The notes beneath the pieces were generated by a model, which was given only the letters and a program-made list of their open reading frames with translations, made no database searches and was not told where the DNA came from. The position numbers and the translations under genes were made by a program. This document shows positions 62,431-64,000 of a DNA stretch of 64,000 nt, in pieces (position 1 is the first letter of the stretch; each line of letters opens with the position of its first letter). The DNA comes from Nocardioides agariphilus (GTDB lineage Bacteria > Actinomycetota > Actinomycetes > Propionibacteriales > Nocardioidaceae), in contig NZ_JADKPO010000007.1 of the NCBI RefSeq assembly GCF_015352445.1, positions 112,925 through 176,924 of the forward strand, in the 5' to 3' direction.

Positions 62431-63408
62431 CTAGACCCGCTGGGGCATGCCAGGAAGACCCTCGGGCGTGACCCAGACGTAGCCGCCGACGACCTCGCGC
62501 CCCAGGGACTGAGCCTGTCTCAAGGAGGGCAGGTTGTCGGGGTGGATCGTGCCCCAGAGGACGTCGCCGGGTCGGGCCTGGAACCGCTCGGCGAGGAGCC
62601 GCACTGCCGGGGCTGCCAGGCCTCTGCCACGAAAGGCCGGGTCGAGGCAGAGCTCCTGAACGCAGAACCCGCTCATCCCATGGCCGTCCTCGCGTACGGC
62701 GGCCACGACGCCGGCGGGTACGCCGTCGACGAGCACCTCGACGAGCAGTCCCTGTGCAGCGCAGTCGGCGAGCGACTCGGCGCCCTCCGGGGTGGCCCAG
62801 AGCCTGGATTCCTCGGGGTGTCGGGCGTAGATCGCCGCCACCCGCTCGGCGAGGGGACCTGGCTCACCTAACCGCAGCGATACACCCGTCGGGACCGGCA
62901 GCGCCAGGACCGACGACACCTGCCCCGCCACGACGTACTGGTCGATCCCCGATGGACCGAAGCGGGGGTCGTCATCCAGCACCGCCATCAGCGCGGACGG
63001 ATCGGCGGCATCCACCCTCAGGCACAGCGGCTCGAACCTGGCGTAGGCGGGGAGTACGGCGGCCGCGACGGTCGCGAGTCCCTCGGGCGTCGGCGGCTGG
63101 TCGGTGGCCACGATGTCGACGAAGGGCTTGGCGCGGTCCAGGGCGCGAAAGCGGATGCCGGTGACGGCCCAGCCGCCGTTGCGGAGGTCGAGGCGGCGGT
63201 TGGCCCACGCCAGCGGGTCCGGCTCCAAGGCGGCATCGACGGCGTCGCGGTAGTCCGTGCCGAACCCGACGTCGCGCACCCGCTGGGCCTCGGCGGCGAG
63301 ATCGTGGGCGAGCTGGGAGACCAGCCGAGCCTCGTCGTACCAGGACTGGATTCGATCTGAGATCCAGGGCAACCGGGCCTGCACCAGCTCATCGGCGAGA
63401 TCACTCAT
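62431..63408 (-). CDS. GNAT-family acetyltransferase
   Basis: The product has 325 residues. The N-terminal half (1-150) has no clear family. The C-terminal half has the acetyl-CoA-binding block VQELCLDPAFRGRGLAAPAVRLLAERF (R-G-R-G-L-A) and WGTIHPDNLPSLRQAQSLGRE. The substrate is unknown. TAACGT (63422-63417, minus strand) ends 8 nt before the ATG, suggesting a leaderless message; a palindromic element begins just upstream of it. Confidence 0.85.
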   Translation of the reverse strand: MSDLADELVQARLPWISDRIQSWYDEARLVSQLAHDLAAEAQRVRDVGFGTDYRDAVDAALEPDPLAWANRRLDLRNGGWAVTGIRFRALDRAKPFVDIVATDQPPTPEGLATVAAAVLPAYARFEPLCLRVDAADPSALMAVLDDDPRFGPSGIDQYVVAGQVSSVLALPVPTGVSLRLGEPGPLAERVAAIYARHPEESRLWATPEGAESLADCAAQGLLVEVLVDGVPAGVVAAVREDGHGMSGFCVQELCLDPAFRGRGLAAPAVRLLAERFQARPGDVLWGTIHPDNLPSLRQAQSLGREVVGGYVWVTPEGLPGMPQRV

Positions 63409-63425
63409 CGTGTGGGACGTTACGT

Positions 63426-64000
63426 GGTTTCGAGACGGTTGCTAGCGCAACCTCCTCAACCAACAACCCCCGCTGGTGGAGGAAGGCGCGCCAGCGCCTG
63501 TCTCGAAACCCAGTCGGCGACGCAGGGGTCCCATGGTTTCGAGACGGTTGCTAACGCAACCTCCTCAACCAACAACCCCCGCTGGTGGAGGAAGGCGCGC
63601 CAGCGCCTGTCTCGAAACCCAGTCGGCGACGCAGGGTCCCATGGTTTCGAGACGGTTGCTAGCGCAACCTCCTCAACCAACAACAACCCCCGCTGGTTGA
63701 GGAAGGCGCGCCAGCGCCTGTCTCGAAACCCAGTCGGCGACGCAGGGGTCCCATGGTTTCGAGACGGTTGCTAACGCAACCTCCTCAACCAACAACAACC
63801 CCCGCTGGTTGAGGAAGGCGCGCCAGCGCCTGTCTCGAAACCCAGTCGGCGACGCAGGGGTCCCATGGTTTCGAGACGGTTGCTAGCGCAACCTCCTCAA
63901 CCAACAACCCCCGCTGGTTGAGGAAGGCGCGCCAGCGCCTGTCTCGAAACCCAGTCGGCGACGCAGGGGTCCCATGGTTTCGAGACGGTTGCTAGCGCAA
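63426..64000. repeat. head-to-head palindromic array (five-plus A-B pairs)
   Basis: A copies (stem GGTTGC/GCAACC) begin at 63426, 63535, 63643, 63755, 63867 and 63976; B copies (stem AGGCGC/GCGCCT, opposite orientation) at 63475, 63584, 63695, 63807 and 63916. A and B alternate with constant spacers (AACAACCCCC-like and CAGTCGGCGACGCAGGGGTC). Period 108-112 bp. The array continues past the window. No gene is seen here; open frames across it are products of the repeat. Confidence 0.95.

Noticed and set aside
63426-64000. Regular repeats that could be taken for a CRISPR array
   Set aside because: The spacers are themselves repeated and nearly identical, two palindromic types alternate in opposite orientation, and no cas gene is present. 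It is an alternating palindromic array.

Overview
The window is chromosomal DNA of a high-GC actinobacterium. A long, gapless-in-order block runs argS, lysA, hom, thrC, thrB, rho, rpmE, prfA, prmC, sua5, wecA, the ATP synthase operon and a DUF2550 gene (about 42.5 kb down to 14.6 kb, all on the minus strand). This matches the actinobacterial order known from Mycobacterium tuberculosis Rv1292-Rv1312. Other hallmarks are NucS, Zn-type L31, RskA-type anti-sigma, frequent GTG/TTG starts, ATGA/GTGA gene overlaps and many start codons lying 6-8 nt downstream of a TANNNT -10 box (leaderless messages). The dispersed element with arms GGTTGAGGAGG and CGTCTCGAAACC makes a Nocardioides-like (Nocardioidaceae) host my best guess; that is inference.

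Layout. 0-14.6 kb: mixed metabolic genes (MFS transporter, a double 3-hydroxyacyl-CoA dehydrogenase, nucS, a repeat-built coiled-coil protein, D-amino-acid oxidase, histidine phosphatase, DUF427), then a B12 pair (meaA mutase plus cobalamin adenosyltransferase), an S10 peptidase and a PuuB-like oxidase. 14.6-24.4 kb: DUF2550, F1Fo ATP synthase, wecA. 24.4-42.5 kb: translation and aspartate-family amino-acid genes, interrupted by a 5-kb plus-strand gene for a 1,655-residue secreted multidomain protein between prfA and rpmE. 42.5-51 kb: a secreted P-domain protein, tRNA-Arg(CCG), a 3' remnant of an IS481-type transposase, and a small polysaccharide cluster (three glycosyltransferases, sugar-phosphate transferase, flippase, O-antigen-ligase-like polymerase). 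51-57.5 kb: a two-component system, membrane proteins, a lipoprotein, an overlooked 45-codon ORF, an ECF sigma/anti-sigma pair, a VOC protein. 57.6-64 kb: pepN, a membrane protein, a berberine-bridge-type oxidase, a GNAT protein, then an array of palindromic repeats running off the end.

The most unusual content is a family of about 36-bp palindromic elements. They share arms but carry several unrelated, self-complementary stem cores. They sit between genes and also inside the coding sequences of housekeeping genes (argS twice, lysA, hom, probably sua5). Every intragenic copy has the same orientation and reading frame, adding a peptide [12 protein letters not shown], and in lysA and argS the insertion has been amplified in tandem. 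Copies also supply the stop codons of pepN and an MFS gene and build a head-to-head array at the right edge. The behaviour resembles Rickettsia palindromic elements combined with REP/BIME-type elements. A second signal is a set of CAAG direct repeats with exact 11-bp spacing upstream of both the giant secreted protein and the 45-codon ORF, suggesting a shared SARP/OmpR-type regulator.
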